From contig NZ_SZXJ01000095.1 of the NCBI RefSeq assembly GCF_005281345.1, positions 62,001 through 126,000 on the forward strand: DNA of 64,000 bases, read 5' to 3'. The notes under the pieces are model-generated. The model saw nothing but the letters and a program-made list of their open reading frames with translations, did no database searches and was not told the origin of the DNA. The stretch's first letter is position 1. Each line of letters opens with the position of its first letter. A program made the translations under genes and the position numbers. The stretch is from Citrobacter sp. wls619. Its GTDB lineage: Bacteria > Pseudomonadota > Gammaproteobacteria > Enterobacterales > Enterobacteriaceae. Of this stretch, positions 14,439-28,302 are shown in pieces.

Positions 14439-15922
14439 GCGATAACCCCCAGCAAACGTGCTGCCGTCACGCGGTCGGAGTAGTCGAGACGGTGGGCGCC
14501 GACAATCTGGTAATCTTCATGGCCTTTGCCAGCGACCAGCACCACGTCATTTTCTTTTGCCTGCATGATGGCGCTAGTGACCGCTTCAGCACGGCCTTCC
14601 ATTACTTTTGCCTGCCCGGCATCCAGCATACCCGCCAGAATGTCATTGATAATGGCGCGAGGCTCTTCGGTGCGTGGGTTGTCATCCGTAACCACAACGA
14701 CATCGGCAAACTGCTCGGCAATGGCCCCCATCAACGGGCGTTTGCCTTTGTCGCGATCGCCGCCACAGCCAAAGACGCACCACAGCTTGCCGGTGCAATG
14801 CAGACGGGCCGCCTGCAGCGCTTTTTCCAGCGCATCCGGCGTATGAGCATAATCAACCACCACGGTGGTTTTGCCCGGCGCGCTGAACACTTCCATGCGC
14901 CCGCAGACCGGCTGCAGTCGTGCCGCCGTTTTAAGTAAATCCGCTAACGGATATCCCAGCGCCAGCAGTGTGGCCAGCGCCAGCAGCAGATTGCTGACGT
15001 TAAACGCGCCCATCAGGCGGCTTTCAATTTCACCTTCTCCCCAGGAAGAGGCAAAGCGAATCGTTGCGCCGCTATCGTGATAGTTCACCTCAACGGCTTT
15101 CAGCCAACGACCGTGGCAGTTGGGGTTGATATGGTCTTCCATCGAGACAGCTACCGCATCCGGCAGCTTCGCCAGCCAGCGGCGACCGACTTCGTCATCC
15201 GCATTGACGATAGCCTGCCCACAGTGATGCGTGGAATACAGCAACCACTTCGCGGCTTCGTAGTGTTCCATATCGCCGTGATAATCGAGATGGTCACGGC
15301 TTAAATTGGTAAATACTGAGGCCGCAAATTTCAGCGCCGCCACGCGGTGCTGAACCAGGCCATGCGATGAAACTTCCATCGCGCCAAAGGTCGCTCCCTG
15401 TTCAACCAGACCCGCCAGTACATGCTGAACGTCAACGGCTGACCCAGTGGTATTTTCCGTCGGGATCACTTTACCCAGCAGGCCATTACCTACCGTTCCC
15501 ATTACCGCGCTGGTTTCGCCAAGCAGTTGGCTCCACTGTGCAAGCAGTTGGGTAGTGGTGGTTTTACCGTTGGTTCCGGTCACACCGACCAGACGCATAT
15601 TTTCAGATGGCTCGTGGTAAAAGCGGCCTGCCAGTGCAGATAAACGCTCGTTAAGCTGGCTGAGATAGATGACCGGAACGCCGTGCATTTCACGGATTTC
15701 GCCGTCTGCGGCCTCATCTTTTGCCTCTGCAATAATGGCAGCCACACCTTGCGCTATCGCCTGCGGGATATATCGACGCCCGTCCGCCTGATGACCCACT
15801 ACTGCGACAAAGAGATCGCCCGATGCAGCCACACGGCTGTCGAGTGTCATCTCTCGCAGTGCTCGCTCCGGTGCACCCGGCACCCATGGAGCAAGAAGGT
15901 CGCGCAAATTACGATCTGCCAC
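14435..15922 (-). CDS. murE: UDP-MurNAc-L-Ala-D-Glu--meso-diaminopimelate ligase
   Basis: Mur ligase of 495 residues adding meso-diaminopimelate. The specificity motif DNPR occurs in [14 protein letters not shown], which marks a diaminopimelate rather than lysine enzyme; the ATP loop is [14 protein letters not shown] near residue 115. The start is GTG at 15922, giving [13 protein letters not shown] as in E. coli, and it overlaps the ftsI end by 14 bases. Confidence 0.99.
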   Translation of the reverse strand: MADRNLRDLLAPWVPGAPERALREMTLDSRVAASGDLFVAVVGHQADGRRYIPQAIAQGVAAIIAEAKDEAADGEIREMHGVPVIYLSQLNERLSALAGRFYHEPSENMRLVGVTGTNGKTTTTQLLAQWSQLLGETSAVMGTVGNGLLGKVIPTENTTGSAVDVQHVLAGLVEQGATFGAMEVSSHGLVQHRVAALKFAASVFTNLSRDHLDYHGDMEHYEAAKWLLYSTHHCGQAIVNADDEVGRRWLAKLPDAVAVSMEDHINPNCHGRWLKAVEVNYHDSGATIRFASSWGEGEIESRLMGAFNVSNLLLALATLLALGYPLADLLKTAARLQPVCGRMEVFSAPGKTTVVVDYAHTPDALEKALQAARLHCTGKLWCVFGCGGDRDKGKRPLMGAIAEQFADVVVVTDDNPRTEEPRAIINDILAGMLDAGQAKVMEGRAEAVTSAIMQAKENDVVLVAGKGHEDYQIVGAHRLDYSDRVTAARLLGVIA

Positions 15923-17675
15923 CTGTTGCCTCGCCTTGATTATTCACAAATTCATTTTTATCGCCCGTTGTCAGCGCATCCGGTTCGATGTTCATGGTGC
16001 GCAGTACGCCGCCCATGATGGCACCAAAGACCGGCGCGGAAACGGCGCCACCGTAATATTTACCCGCCTGCGGATCGTTGATAACAACAACCAGCGCGAA
16101 GCGCGGCTGACTCGCAGGCGCAACGCCTGCGGTATAAGCAATATATTTATTGATGTAGCGGCCATCTGGCCCGACTTTTTTCGCCGTACCGGTTTTAATC
16201 GCGATGCGATAGCCTTTAATCGCCGCCTTCACGCCGCCACCGCCCGGCAGCGCCACGCTTTCCATCATGTGCACCACAGTGCGTACGGTCGACTCCGGGA
16301 AGATACGCTCGCCCGGAACGGGAGGGTCAACTTTAGTAATCGACAGCGGGCGATAAACGCCATAGCTACCGATAGTTGCGTAGACTCGCGCTAACTGTAA
16401 CGGGGTTACCATTAGCCCATAGCCGAAAGAGAAGGTGGCCCTCTCTATGTCAGACCACCGTTGTTTTTGAGGATATAAGCCACTGCGTTCTCCGACCAAC
16501 CCCAAATTGGTCGCTTTTCCCAGCCCAAAACGTGAGTAAGTATCTACTAACGCTGAGGACGGCATCGCTAACGCCAGTTTGGAAACACCGACGTTACTCG
16601 ACTTCTGCAAAACCCCGGTAAGGGTCAATTCGCTATAACGCGCCACGTCTTTAATTTCGTGGCCATTAATTCGGTAAGGAATGGTGTTAAGTACGGTATT
16701 TTCACGTACCACGCCACGCTGCAGCGCGGTCATCACCACCATCGGTTTGACGGTAGAACCCGGCTCAAACACGTCGGTAATGGTCCGGTTACGCATCGCG
16801 TCTTTCGGCGTACCGGTGAGATTGTTCGGGTTGTAAGACGGGCTGTTCGCCATCGCCAGCACTTCACCGGTGTTCACATCCACCAGGACCGCACTGCCTG
16901 ACTCCGCCTTGTTGAACGCCACGGCGTTATTCAGTTCACGGTAGACCAGCGCCTGTAAGCGCTCATCGATGCTCAGCGCGAGGTTGTGCGCCGCCTGGCT
17001 GTCGGTAGAGGAGATATCTTCAATGACGCGGCCATAGCGGTCTTTACGTACAATACGTTCGCCCGGTTGCCCGGTGAGCCATTTGTCGAAGCTCTTCTCA
17101 ACGCCTTCAATCCCCTGGCTGTCGACGTTGGTAAAACCAATGAGGTGAGCGGTCACTTCCCCGGAAGGATAGTAACGGCGGGATTCTTCGCGCAGATGAA
17201 TGCCTGGCAGCTTCAGCTTCTTGATGTAGTCGGCCATGTCAGGGTTTACCTGACGCGCCAGATAGATAAAACGCCCTTTCGGGTTGGCGTTAATGCGGGA
17301 AGCCAGTTGATCGAGCGGGAGGTTCAGCGCAGTCGACAGCGCTCTCCAGCGTTCGCCAACGCTCACGCCGCCTGCGTCATGCACCTCTTTCGGGTCGGCC
17401 CAAATCGCCTTCACCGGAACGCTCACCGCCAGCGGACGACCTGAGCGGTCGGTAATCATCCCGCGTGATGTAGACACTTCCTGGACGCGCAGAGAACGCA
17501 TGTCTCCCTGACGCACCAGCATGTCTGGCGCAATGATTTGCAGCCAGGCAACACGCCCCAGCAGGAAACCCAGCGCCAGCAAAATACAGCCGCACAGTAA
17601 CGCAAAACGCCAACTGATAAAGTTGGCTTGTTCTTCCTGGCGTTTTGGTTTGTGCGTTTTTGCCGCTGCTTTCAT
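15909..17675 (-). CDS. ftsI: Penicillin-binding protein 3, septal transpeptidase FtsI
   Basis: Class B PBP of 588 residues which cross-links septal peptidoglycan with FtsW. One N-terminal membrane anchor spans about residues 24-43 ([20 protein letters not shown]), then the pedestal domain and the transpeptidase domain with [10 protein letters not shown] (active-site Ser307 and Lys310), SSN in [11 protein letters not shown] (about 359) and KTG in [10 protein letters not shown] (about 494). The C-terminus is cleaved by Prc in E. coli. Start at 17675 is 15 bases after ftsL. Confidence 0.99.
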   Translation of the reverse strand: MKAAAKTHKPKRQEEQANFISWRFALLCGCILLALGFLLGRVAWLQIIAPDMLVRQGDMRSLRVQEVSTSRGMITDRSGRPLAVSVPVKAIWADPKEVHDAGGVSVGERWRALSTALNLPLDQLASRINANPKGRFIYLARQVNPDMADYIKKLKLPGIHLREESRRYYPSGEVTAHLIGFTNVDSQGIEGVEKSFDKWLTGQPGERIVRKDRYGRVIEDISSTDSQAAHNLALSIDERLQALVYRELNNAVAFNKAESGSAVLVDVNTGEVLAMANSPSYNPNNLTGTPKDAMRNRTITDVFEPGSTVKPMVVMTALQRGVVRENTVLNTIPYRINGHEIKDVARYSELTLTGVLQKSSNVGVSKLALAMPSSALVDTYSRFGLGKATNLGLVGERSGLYPQKQRWSDIERATFSFGYGLMVTPLQLARVYATIGSYGVYRPLSITKVDPPVPGERIFPESTVRTVVHMMESVALPGGGGVKAAIKGYRIAIKTGTAKKVGPDGRYINKYIAYTAGVAPASQPRFALVVVINDPQAGKYYGGAVSAPVFGAIMGGVLRTMNIEPDALTTGDKNEFVNNQGEATGGRS

Positions 17676-17690
17676 GCGTCGCGTTTATCC

Positions 17691-18056
17691 TTATTTTTGT
17701 ACTACGATATTTTCTTGTGAGGGATCAACATGCTGCATTTGCAGCTTTTCCGTTGCGATCCGTTCAACACGGCTATGATCACCGAGCGCGTTCTCTTCAA
17801 GGATCAAGTTACGCCATTCGATATCCAGCGCATCTCGCTCCAGAACCAGCTGCTCACGCTGCGCGGTCAGTAACCGCGTATGGTGTGCTGTTGTCACGAC
17901 GGTAACCGCCGTCAAAATAATGCAAATGAACAGGCAGAGTGGCAGCTTCCCGAACCGCAAAAGATCGTCACCGATCACGCCAGGCAAAGCATGGCGCTCG
18001 TTGCTTCCTATCGATCCTTTAACTTTGCTGAGGGCTTCTGTCACTCTGCTGATCAT
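17691..18056 (-). CDS. ftsL: Cell division protein FtsL
   Basis: Small bitopic protein of 121 residues, partner of FtsB and FtsQ, which activates FtsWI. A basic cytoplasmic stretch is followed by a membrane segment at about residues 38-57 ([20 protein letters not shown]) and a periplasmic coiled coil with leucine heptads ([20 protein letters not shown]). Overlaps rsmH by four bases (ATGA). Confidence 0.97.
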   Translation of the reverse strand: MISRVTEALSKVKGSIGSNERHALPGVIGDDLLRFGKLPLCLFICIILTAVTVVTTAHHTRLLTAQREQLVLERDALDIEWRNLILEENALGDHSRVERIATEKLQMQHVDPSQENIVVQK

Positions 18057-18994
18057 GCGTTCGTCCTCTCTGCAATACGCAGAACTGAACTACGGGCACG
18101 AGGATTTTCAGCTACCTCTTCTTCACCCGGCATCAACTTGCCTAGTGCTCTCAACTCACGACCGCCCAGTTTTTTGATCTGCGCTTCGGTCATCGGTATT
18201 CCAGCCGGAACCTGAGGACCACGGCTTTGTTCGCGCATAAAGCGTTTCACAATGCGATCTTCAAGCGAATGGAAACTGATTATCGAAAGGCGACCACCTG
18301 GTGCCAGCACGCTGAGCGAGCTTTTTAGCGCCTGCTCTATCTCCTCCAGTTCACTGTTTACCCAAATGCGCACCGCCTGGAAGGTACGGGTCGCGGGATG
18401 TTTAAATTTGTCTTTTACCGGCATTGCCGCTGCAATGACTTCCGCCAGCTCTTTGGTGCGGGTCATCGGTTCAACGCGGTTGCGCTCGACAATGGCGCGA
18501 GCAATACGTTTGCCGAAGCGCTCCTCGCCAAAGGTTTTAATCACCCAGGCGATATCGGTTTCATCGGCGGTTTGCAGCCACTCGGCGGCAGACTGACCGC
18601 GGGTGGGGTCCATACGCATATCTAACGGACCGTCACGCATGAATGAAAAGCCGCGTTCGGCATCGTCAAGCTGCGGAGAAGACACACCAAGATCAAGGAG
18701 GATTCCATCGATCTTGCCGGTAAGTCCACGCTCGGCGACATAATCAGCCAGCGCAGAGAAAGGTCCATGAATGATGGAGAAACGGGGATCGGTAATCGTC
18801 TGGGCAACGGCAATAGCCTGCGGATCGCGATCGATGGCCAGTAAACGTCCCTCTTCACCAAGCTGTGAGAGGATCAGACGTGAATGACCACCGCGACCAA
18901 ATGTCCCGTCAATGTAGATGCCGTCTGGACGAATATTCAGGCCATTTACGGCTTCATCCAGCAACACCGTGGTGTGTTTATAATTTTCCATCAT
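18053..18994 (-). CDS. rsmH: 16S rRNA m4C1402 methyltransferase RsmH
   Basis: SAM-dependent methyltransferase of 313 residues modifying N4 of C1402 in 16S rRNA (formerly mraW). The SAM site [13 protein letters not shown] is near residue 30, and [20 protein letters not shown] near residue 105 is the family signature. The start is the first of two adjacent ATG codons, directly after the mraZ stop. Confidence 0.98.
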   Translation of the reverse strand: MMENYKHTTVLLDEAVNGLNIRPDGIYIDGTFGRGGHSRLILSQLGEEGRLLAIDRDPQAIAVAQTITDPRFSIIHGPFSALADYVAERGLTGKIDGILLDLGVSSPQLDDAERGFSFMRDGPLDMRMDPTRGQSAAEWLQTADETDIAWVIKTFGEERFGKRIARAIVERNRVEPMTRTKELAEVIAAAMPVKDKFKHPATRTFQAVRIWVNSELEEIEQALKSSLSVLAPGGRLSIISFHSLEDRIVKRFMREQSRGPQVPAGIPMTEAQIKKLGGRELRALGKLMPGEEEVAENPRARSSVLRIAERTNA

Positions 18995-18995
18995 C

Positions 18996-19454
18996 TTATA
19001 GAGACAAGTCCTGCAATCGTTCCGACAGCGCGCCGGTCACAGACTGCTCAGCGTCGATATCTTCCTTGACCTGTTGATACCAGGTCGTTTCATCCCACAG
19101 CTCAAACTTATTGAACTGCCCAACCAGCATCACTTCTTTCGTTAACCCTGCGTGTTGCCGCAGAATGGGCGCTATCAATAATCGACCAGCGCTATCCATC
19201 TGACATTCGCTGGCATGACCCAACAACAGGCGCTGTACGCGACGCTCAACTGGATTCATGCTCGACAGACGCGATAACTTCTGCTCGATAATTTCCCATT
19301 CAGGCAGGGGGTACAGCAGCAGGCACGGGTGATGGATGTCAATGGTGCAAACCATTTGACCGGTAGCGCTCTCAAGCAGTTGATCCCGATAACGGGTAGG
19401 CACCGATAAGCGCCCTTTACTGTCGAGATTAACTAACGTTGCTCCCCGGAACAT
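18996..19454 (-). CDS. mraZ: Transcriptional regulator MraZ
   Basis: AbrB-fold DNA-binding protein of 152 residues which represses the dcw promoter in E. coli. Two copies of the D-x3-R motif are seen, [11 protein letters not shown] and [12 protein letters not shown], one in each half. I take ATG 19454 ([12 protein letters not shown]) because GGGGGTGAG lies just upstream and the length equals E. coli MraZ; an upstream in-frame start would run through the operator. Confidence 0.96.
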   Translation of the reverse strand: MFRGATLVNLDSKGRLSVPTRYRDQLLESATGQMVCTIDIHHPCLLLYPLPEWEIIEQKLSRLSSMNPVERRVQRLLLGHASECQMDSAGRLLIAPILRQHAGLTKEVMLVGQFNKFELWDETTWYQQVKEDIDAEQSVTGALSERLQDLSL

Positions 19455-19472
19455 GCCAGTCTCACCCCCAAT

Positions 19473-19497
19473 CACCACTTTATCCCACAAAATCCCA
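19473..19497 (-). promoter_or_regulatory. MraZ operator repeats
   Basis: On the minus strand TGGGA (19493-19497), TGGGA (19483-19487) and a degenerate TGGTG (19473-19477) repeat every 10 bases, matching the TGGGN-N5 pattern bound by MraZ. They lie between the dcw promoter and mraZ, as expected for autorepression. Confidence 0.85.
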
Positions 19498-19505
19498 CTT
19501 AAAGG

Positions 19506-19535
19506 AGTTTACGGAGCGGAGGAAAACCTTGTCAA
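19506..19535 (-). promoter_or_regulatory. dcw (mra) promoter
   Basis: Perfect -35 TTGACA (19530-19535) and -10 TAAACT (19506-19511), 18 bases apart, reading into mraZ just ahead of the MraZ operator repeats. Equivalent to Pmra of E. coli, the main entry to the division and cell wall cluster. Confidence 0.8.
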
Positions 19536-20019
19536 GCAAGTCACGGCGCTCAGCGGAGCAAAAAACCCAATGTTTACGGCTAATATCAGTGTTGAGCAAA
19601 TTCCATACAGCAAACGAAGCAAATTAACGTTATGAATATTTGTAAGAAAAAAATCCAACAACTCATCATTGTTTAAAACAACTGAATATCATCAAAAGAA
19701 AATATAAAGTGTCAGTTTGCGACGCGAGCGGCATTTTAGGACAATATGCGGCGAGATAACAGTACCAGTTGATCGGTCTGTACGGCCCGTACGGCCAAGG
19801 AAGGCGAGAGATTGCCGCAATTCGGCAGCAAAGTGTTTGTTAATTCGGCAAATCCACACAAGCATGTAACAAAATAATACAAACGTAACGCGTCGTTACG
19901 TACCAATAACCCAAAAAAGGATAGTTGCATTTTTAAATTAGGATAATTAAAGAATGAATTTCAGATAATTCTAAAGAATATTCTTAAATATAATGAGGTT
20001 ATTTCTGAGAATAAAATAG
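19536..20019. other. AT-rich spacer between mraZ promoter and cra
   Basis: About 480 bases, AT-rich especially from 19600 to 19720 and 19910 to 20019. Short open frames here lack ribosome binding sites and recognisable products. I see no gene; it probably only carries upstream promoter DNA for the dcw cluster. Confidence 0.6.
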
Positions 20020-20055
20020 TTGATGGCATCGAAGCATTCTCTCCAATGCCATCAA
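20020..20055 (-). terminator. Hairpin after cra, probable terminator
   Basis: A perfect 10-bp stem, TTGATGGCAT (20020-20029) with ATGCCATCAA (20046-20055), lies 11 bases after the cra stop. On the minus strand it is followed by CTATTTTATT, a poor U-run, so termination may be partial or factor-assisted. Confidence 0.6.
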
Positions 20056-20065
20056 TAGCAACCAC

Positions 20066-21070
20066 TTAGTTACGGCTAAGGATGCCGCGGCGGTACAGAT
20101 TACGCCGAATGCGCGTTAATCCTGGTTTTGGTTTACGCGGTTCATCAAGGCTTGCAAGGACGATCTCCAGCACACGTTCAGCCACATCACGGTGGCGCTG
20201 TGCCACTGCCAGCACCGGGCATTGCAGGAAGTCGAGCAGTTCATGATCGCCGAAGGTGGCAATGGCTAAATCGGACGGCAGTTGCCCATCGCGACGCAAT
20301 GTCACATCCATCACCCCCTGCAATAGCGCAAATGAGGTGGTGAACAGCGCCTGAGGCATCGGATGCGTTTCCAGCCATTTATCAAACAGCTGCGCTGCGG
20401 CCTCCCGCTCATAGCTATTGGCATACAGGAAGTGCACGTCACGTGGATCGTCTTTCCACGCGGTACGGAAACCCTGTTCACGCAGGAAACTGACCGATAA
20501 TTCAGGGAGCGCCCCCAGGTAGAGCACAGTTTCAGCAGGGAATTTACGCAATTCCTCCGCCAGCATTTGGGCATCATCCTGATCTGCGCCGACCACACTG
20601 GTGAAGTGTTCACGATCCAGCGCACGATCCAGCGCGACAATCGGGAATGAACTGTTCGCCCAGCGCTGATAGAACGGATGTTCCGGCGGTAATGAGGTAG
20701 ACACAATTATGGCGTCAACCTGACGCTGTAAAAGATGCTCAATACAGCGCATTTCGTTATCTGGCTGATCTTCAGAGCAGGCAATCAGCAGTTGATACCC
20801 GCGCTGACGCGCCTGGCGTTCCAGGTAGTTTGCAATGCGGGTATAACTCGTATTCTCCAGGTCCGGGATCACCAACCCGATAGAACGTGTGCGTCCAGCA
20901 CGGAGCCCGGCCGCCACAGCATTAGGGTGGTAATTATGTTCGCGCACCACCGCCATGACTTTTTCGACCGTTTTGTCGCTTACGCGGTATTGCTTTGCTT
21001 TGCCATTAATAACGTAGCTTGCAGTCGTTCGCGAAACGCCGGCCAACCGAGCGATTTCATCCAGTTTCAC
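20066..21070 (-). CDS. cra: Catabolite repressor/activator Cra (FruR)
   Basis: LacI-family regulator of 334 residues that senses fructose 1-phosphate or fructose 1,6-bisphosphate and sets the balance of glycolysis and gluconeogenesis. N-terminal helix-turn-helix and hinge: [20 protein letters not shown] followed by the [11 protein letters not shown] stretch; the rest is a periplasmic-binding-protein fold. The start is GTG at 21070, since AAGGGG lies five bases upstream and the length then equals E. coli Cra; an ATG 16 codons upstream has no such support. Confidence 0.97.
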   Translation of the reverse strand: MKLDEIARLAGVSRTTASYVINGKAKQYRVSDKTVEKVMAVVREHNYHPNAVAAGLRAGRTRSIGLVIPDLENTSYTRIANYLERQARQRGYQLLIACSEDQPDNEMRCIEHLLQRQVDAIIVSTSLPPEHPFYQRWANSSFPIVALDRALDREHFTSVVGADQDDAQMLAEELRKFPAETVLYLGALPELSVSFLREQGFRTAWKDDPRDVHFLYANSYEREAAAQLFDKWLETHPMPQALFTTSFALLQGVMDVTLRRDGQLPSDLAIATFGDHELLDFLQCPVLAVAQRHRDVAERVLEIVLASLDEPRKPKPGLTRIRRNLYRRGILSRN

Positions 21071-21242
21071 AATTGCCCCTTGCGTAAAATGTACAAACCA
21101 TAACCTTTTAGATGGCATGGGTTAAATTTATTAACATCTAAGCGCAGAATAATGACTGCGGCAACCGCTTTTGTCTCTGGTTACTGCTGATTTCGCAAAA
21201 AAAAGCGCAACAGGTGGTATCAGCGAAAACGGGGACGTTACC

Positions 21243-21326
21243 TGTAGGCCGGATAAGGCGTTTACGCCGCCATCCGGCATGACCTCCACGATGATGCCTG
21301 ATGGCGCTGTGCTCATCAGGCCTACA
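21243..21326. repeat. REP/BIME between cra and ilvH
   Basis: One REP palindrome (GCCGGATAAGGCG...CCATCCGGC, 21248-21278) and a second variant hairpin (GATGCCTGATGGC...ATCAGGCCTAC, 21293-21325), bounded by TGTAGGCC/GGCCTACA. It sits downstream of ilvH. Confidence 0.85.
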
Positions 21327-21334
21327 GTCGACTA

Positions 21335-21826
21335 TTAGCGCATAATTTTATCGCCGCGAGAAAGTCCTACCACGCCGGAACGGGCAACTTCCACAATTTT
21401 GGCGACTTCACGCAAGGTTGCCAAAAACGCATCCAGTTTATCGCTGGTGCCCGCCAGTTGTACGGTGTAGATAGACGGCGTGACATCGATGATCTGCCCA
21501 CGGAAAATTTCCGTGTTGCGTTTCACCTCCTCCCGGCCATAACCACTGGCCTGGATCTTCACCAGCATGATCTCTCGTTCAACGTGTGCGCCCTGCCCTA
21601 ACTCACTTACCCGCAGGACATCCACCAGCTTGTGCAGTTGTTTTTCAATTTGTTCGAGGACCTTTTCATCGCCTACGGTCTGAATCGTCATCCGCGATAA
21701 GGTCGGATCGTCAGTCGGCGCGACGGTCAGGCTTTCAATGTTGTAACCTCGCTGGGCGAAGAGGCCTATCACACGCGATAATGCCCCAGACTCGTTTTCC
21801 AGTAATACTGATAATATCCGGCGCAT
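21335..21826 (-). CDS. ilvH: Acetolactate synthase III regulatory subunit
   Basis: The 163-residue small subunit of AHAS III, which binds valine and confers feedback inhibition. N-terminal ACT domain begins [21 protein letters not shown] use ATG 21826, with GGAGAGGA upstream, rather than an in-frame start ten codons earlier that would overlap ilvI. It follows ilvI after two bases, so the subunits are co-translated. Confidence 0.98.
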   Translation of the reverse strand: MRRILSVLLENESGALSRVIGLFAQRGYNIESLTVAPTDDPTLSRMTIQTVGDEKVLEQIEKQLHKLVDVLRVSELGQGAHVEREIMLVKIQASGYGREEVKRNTEIFRGQIIDVTPSIYTVQLAGTSDKLDAFLATLREVAKIVEVARSGVVGLSRGDKIMR

Positions 21827-21828
21827 AA

Positions 21829-23553
21829 TCAGGTCCTCTCCGTTTTGCTTAACCACATCTCATCCATACCGCCCCCTCGAATTTGCATCGGGTAGACATG
21901 CTCACTGCCATCGACGGTGACATCAACAAACACCAACCGGTGGTTGCGCACATGTTCCAGTGCTTCTCCCAGTTTGCTTTCCAGCTCATCCGGATGATTT
22001 ATCTGGATACCAATATGCCCATAGGCTTCAGCAAGACGGACAAAATCGGGTAGCGACTGCATATAAGACTGCGAATGACGCCCGGAATAGATCATGTCCT
22101 GCCATTGTTTCACCATGCCGAGATAACGGTTGTTAAGGTTGAGTACCAGCACCGGCAGCTCATATTGCAGCGCCGTCGACAGCTCCTGGATATTCATCTG
22201 AATACTGCCATCACCGGTAACGCAGACTACCGTTTCATTCGGCAGTGCCATCTTCACCCCTAACGCTGCGGGTAAACCGAATCCCATGGTGCCAAGACCG
22301 CCTGAGTTAATCCAACGACGAGGTTTATCAAACGGATAGTAAAGTGCAGCAAACATCTGGTGTTGGCCCACATCCGAAGTGACATACGCATCGCCTTTCG
22401 TCAGACGCCAGATAGTTTCAATGACGGCCTGCGGTTTAATGCTCTCACTCTGGGTGTCATATTTCAGGCACTGCCGGGCGCGCCAGTGCTCAATCTGTTG
22501 CCACCAGTCACGGTTATCATCCAGCGGCTGCTGAGATTTCTCCTGCTCCAGCAGCTCCAGCATCTGCTCAAGCACCAGGCGAGCATCACCTACGATTGGA
22601 ATATCCGCAGTCACGGTTTTTGAAATAGAGGTGGGGTCGATATCGATATGTAACACGGTCGCATTCGGGCAATATTTTGCCAGATTATTGGTTGTACGAT
22701 CGTCAAAGCGCACGCCGACGGCAAAGATCACATCGGAATGATGCATGGTCATGTTTGCTTCATAAGTACCGTGCATGCCCAACATGCCCAGCGCCTGACG
22801 ATGCGTTGCCGGAAACGCGCCTAACCCCATCAGCGAGGAAACAACTGGCAGATTAAGTGCTTCAGCGATCTGGCCCAACGGCTCATGGCAGGCGGCATTA
22901 ACGGCGCCACCACCCACGTACACAACCGGTTTTTTAGCCGCGACTAACGTCTGCAGAGCACGTTTTATCTGCCCTTTATGTCCAGTTGTCGTCGGATTAT
23001 ACGAACGCATGCTCACCGACTCCGGCCAGCTATAAGGCAGTTTCTTAGCTGGATTCAGAATATCCTTCGGCAAGTCCACAACCACAGGACCAGGGCGACC
23101 GCTTGCGGCCAACCAGAAGGCTTTCTTCAGCACCTGAGGTATATCTTCCGTTTGCTTGACCAAAAAGCTGTGTTTTACCACCGGACGAGAAATCCCCACC
23201 ATGTCGCACTCCTGAAAGGCATCGTAGCCAATCAGAGAGGTAGCCACTTGCCCGGAGAGGATCACCAGCGGGATGGAGTCCATGTACGCCGTTGCGATAC
23301 CCGTGATCGCATTGGTTGCTCCCGGCCCTGAGGTGACCAACACAACGCCCACTTCTCCCGTCGCACGTGCCAGACCATCGGCCATATGGACCGCTGCCTG
23401 CTCATGGCGGACCAGCACATGATCAATACCACCGACCGTATGCAAAGCATCATAAATATCGAGGACTGCGCCCCCAGGATACCCGAATACCTGCTTCACA
23501 CCCTGATCGATGAGCGATCGGACGACCATCTCGGCTCCAGACAACATCTCCAT
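21829..23553 (-). CDS. ilvI: Acetolactate synthase III catalytic subunit
   Basis: Thiamine diphosphate enzyme of 574 residues condensing pyruvate with pyruvate or 2-oxobutyrate, the first shared step to valine, leucine and isoleucine. N-terminal [15 protein letters not shown] and [19 protein letters not shown] hold the catalytic Glu; the ThDP/Mg motif is [17 protein letters not shown] followed by [15 protein letters not shown] 23553 has GGAGGC upstream. In E. coli the operon is Lrp-activated; its AT-rich upstream region here agrees. Confidence 0.98.
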   Translation of the reverse strand: MEMLSGAEMVVRSLIDQGVKQVFGYPGGAVLDIYDALHTVGGIDHVLVRHEQAAVHMADGLARATGEVGVVLVTSGPGATNAITGIATAYMDSIPLVILSGQVATSLIGYDAFQECDMVGISRPVVKHSFLVKQTEDIPQVLKKAFWLAASGRPGPVVVDLPKDILNPAKKLPYSWPESVSMRSYNPTTTGHKGQIKRALQTLVAAKKPVVYVGGGAVNAACHEPLGQIAEALNLPVVSSLMGLGAFPATHRQALGMLGMHGTYEANMTMHHSDVIFAVGVRFDDRTTNNLAKYCPNATVLHIDIDPTSISKTVTADIPIVGDARLVLEQMLELLEQEKSQQPLDDNRDWWQQIEHWRARQCLKYDTQSESIKPQAVIETIWRLTKGDAYVTSDVGQHQMFAALYYPFDKPRRWINSGGLGTMGFGLPAALGVKMALPNETVVCVTGDGSIQMNIQELSTALQYELPVLVLNLNNRYLGMVKQWQDMIYSGRHSQSYMQSLPDFVRLAEAYGHIGIQINHPDELESKLGEALEHVRNHRLVFVDVTVDGSEHVYPMQIRGGGMDEMWLSKTERT

Positions 23554-23872
23554 GGCTTGCCTCCACTCTTATAATGAATAACGGTTTAACAACACATTAA
23601 CCGCTGACGATAAGGCATGGCAATTGACACCGAAGTGGTGGTGTAACAGCGGATAAGAATAAAACGGAGGAAAGAATCGAATAAACGGAGAATTAAACCA
23701 GTATAAGCAAATGAAATGACAAATAATCGCTTAAAAATGAGCACTTACAGCGATTACTCTATTTTTTCACCCTCCCAGGCAAAAACCGAAAGCAGATTTC
23801 AGCATAAAATTTCAAATAAAAATAAAAAAGCAGAATAAACCAGACGCATCATCGGATTTACTCTGCCATAGG
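23554..23872 (-). promoter_or_regulatory. ilvIH upstream region
   Basis: About 320 bases between leuO and ilvI, strongly AT-rich at 23640-23860. In E. coli and Salmonella this region carries the ilvIH promoter and several Lrp sites. I see no open frame with a ribosome binding site and did not assign individual Lrp sites. Confidence 0.55.
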
Positions 23873-24820
23873 TCACTGCTTACAGATGGAGACTAACAGC
23901 TCTTCCATCCATTGATGTCCTTTATCCCGACCTGCGGCTTCATGCCAGGAAAGATAACAAGTCCGGCTATTCAGTTTTAACGGTAGCGGTAATATTTGCA
24001 GCTCTAAAGCCTCGGAGAACTCTTCAGCTAACCAGCGTGGCGCAATAGAAACCAAATGAGTTTGGGATACGATATTCAGTACGCTGATTAATGCCATTCC
24101 CTGATAAGCCACGCAGGATTGTTTATCTGGTGTGTCATACCACGGCTGGCTGAAAGATGCGAAGCGATCGAGCGAAACCACGGCATGTTGTTCATTATAG
24201 ACATCACTCTCCAGTAATGGACCGCTAATGCGCGGGTGTTTTCTACTTGCGACTAACACCATCTCATCGTTGAATAACGGAATACTGGTGAATTCAGGGC
24301 GGCGGAATTCTTCATAACTAATAACGAACTCTGTTTCCTGATACCGTAATTGATGTTCTGTATTTTGGTTGAGCGATGATTTAAATACAACATGAATATT
24401 AGGTGCGACTTGCTCAACGCGATTGTAAATCAAGGACGTGAGGATATTATCCAATGGGCTACAGACGCAGAGATTAAATACACGTGAGCTGCTGGCGGGT
24501 TCAAAACCAGACCCTGGCAGTTCATTCTGCACCAATTGCAGCGCCTGACGAATAGAGCCAAATAGCTGAAAAGCCCGTGCTGTTGGCTGGATGCCTCGGC
24601 CATAGCGCACAAAGAGCTCATCATTAAACATAACCTTCAGACGCGCGACTGCGTTGCTGACTGCAGGCTGCGACATCCCCAGAGAATGCGCTGCACGAGT
24701 AATATTCTGCTCTTGCATCACCGCGTCAAAAACGGTTAATAAATTAAGGTCAACCATGCGCAGTTGCGGCTTCCCCATATCTAAAAGATTAGGTTTATCT
24801 ATTATTTTTACTTCTGGCAT
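23873..24820 (-). CDS. leuO: LysR-type regulator LeuO
   Basis: Pleiotropic regulator of 315 residues that antagonises H-NS at many loci. N-terminal winged helix-turn-helix ([20 protein letters not shown], then [15 protein letters not shown], about residues 22-65) precedes the effector domain. Start chosen at ATG 24820 ([20 protein letters not shown]) because GGAG lies seven bases upstream; a GTG six codons earlier is possible but has poorer context. The N-terminus resembles Salmonella more than E. coli. Lies between ilvIH and the divergent leuABCD operon. Confidence 0.96.
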   Translation of the reverse strand: MPEVKIIDKPNLLDMGKPQLRMVDLNLLTVFDAVMQEQNITRAAHSLGMSQPAVSNAVARLKVMFNDELFVRYGRGIQPTARAFQLFGSIRQALQLVQNELPGSGFEPASSSRVFNLCVCSPLDNILTSLIYNRVEQVAPNIHVVFKSSLNQNTEHQLRYQETEFVISYEEFRRPEFTSIPLFNDEMVLVASRKHPRISGPLLESDVYNEQHAVVSLDRFASFSQPWYDTPDKQSCVAYQGMALISVLNIVSQTHLVSIAPRWLAEEFSEALELQILPLPLKLNSRTCYLSWHEAAGRDKGHQWMEELLVSICKQ

Positions 24821-25398
24821 ATTTAACTCCACTGTCACTCAAAACTCCCTTTTCCCAGACGGAGCTCAGAAATAACCTCCGCTAATATGATTTACCATGC
24901 ATATAAAATAAGAAAAAGGGAAAGCATTAAAATTAGGAAAACATAAAGGCCCTGGCCTGAATGAACAAAAAAAATGCGAGCGCAGTGTGGCAGAGGTCAC
25001 TGCACGATGATTCATACGTTTAAATGTCGAAAACAATATAACCATAACCATGGCGAATACACAATCATGCACGAAGTGAATATATGTTTAAGTTTTAATT
25101 AAATGTTTATATCATTAACACCGCGATGCTTAACATTTATTTATCAATCATTTTCCCCACGGCACCCCAAATCTATTCAAAGTTAGTATAAAAAACCGAT
25201 AAATCATAAAGATAAAAAATTCATCCGCACATTATCTCTTCAATATGCCGTTACAATAGCTGAAAACAAATATGCTCAAATATGTCAAATCGTGAAAAGT
25301 ATGTAATCCACACGCTGATTTATTTTATACAACCATAAAAATTCAGCACAATTCGCTCAAAGTTCCGGAGATTTTTTCCGCCGAGTAGGGGGATGGGG
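24821..25398. promoter_or_regulatory. AT-rich leuO-leuLABCD divergent control region
   Basis: Close to 580 bases with long A/T runs, notably 24890-24990 and 25080-25350. In E. coli and Salmonella the equivalent stretch is bound by H-NS and LeuO and couples the leuO and leu promoters. No protein gene is evident. Confidence 0.6.
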
Positions 25399-25427
25399 TT
25401 GACATCAATCTTCATATCCAGTACCAC
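25399..25427 (+). promoter_or_regulatory. leuLABCD promoter
   Basis: TTGACA (25399-25404), 17-base spacer and TACCAC (25422-25427), 35 bases ahead of the leuL ATG. The -10 box is a poor match, while the -35 is perfect. Confidence 0.65.
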
Positions 25428-25461
25428 TAAAAGCATATCGCATTCGCCTGGAGCTTGATTG

Positions 25462-25548
25462 ATGACTTACATTGCTCGTTTTAACGGTCTACTACTACTA
25501 AACGCATTCTCATTGCGCGGTAGACTGGTGGACGACATTCAGCATTAA
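25462..25548 (+). CDS. leuL: leu operon leader peptide
   Basis: A 28-residue attenuation peptide, translating as MTYIARFNGLLLLNAFSLRG then RLVDDIQH. Four leucine codons in a row are all CTA, a rare codon, so shortage of charged leucine tRNA stalls the ribosome there and favours the antiterminator. Length and the LLLL block match E. coli LeuL. Confidence 0.93.
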   Translation: MTYIARFNGLLLLNAFSLRGRLVDDIQH

Positions 25549-25566
25549 GTCAGCTCCAGTTAAGAC

Positions 25567-25596
25567 AAAAACCCGCGCCATTGCGCGGGTTTTTTT
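25567..25596 (+). terminator. leu operon attenuator
   Basis: Stem CCCGCGC (25572-25578) with GCGCGGG (25583-25589), four-base loop CATT, then seven T (25590-25596). Lies 24 bases after the leuL stop and ahead of leuA. Confidence 0.93.
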
Positions 25597-25637
25597 ATGC
25601 TCGAAGCAAGGCGCCCTAAACACCAAGGACCTAAACC

Positions 25638-28300
<2,663 letters not shown>

Positions 28301-28302
28301 TC

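Noticed and set aside
19736-19930. 64-codon frame in the mraZ-cra spacer
   Set aside because: No ribosome site, unusual composition, no recognisable product.
24821-24838. GTG start six codons upstream for leuO
   Set aside because: ATG 24820 has GGAG at proper spacing and matches known LeuO N-termini; the GTG cannot be excluded fully.
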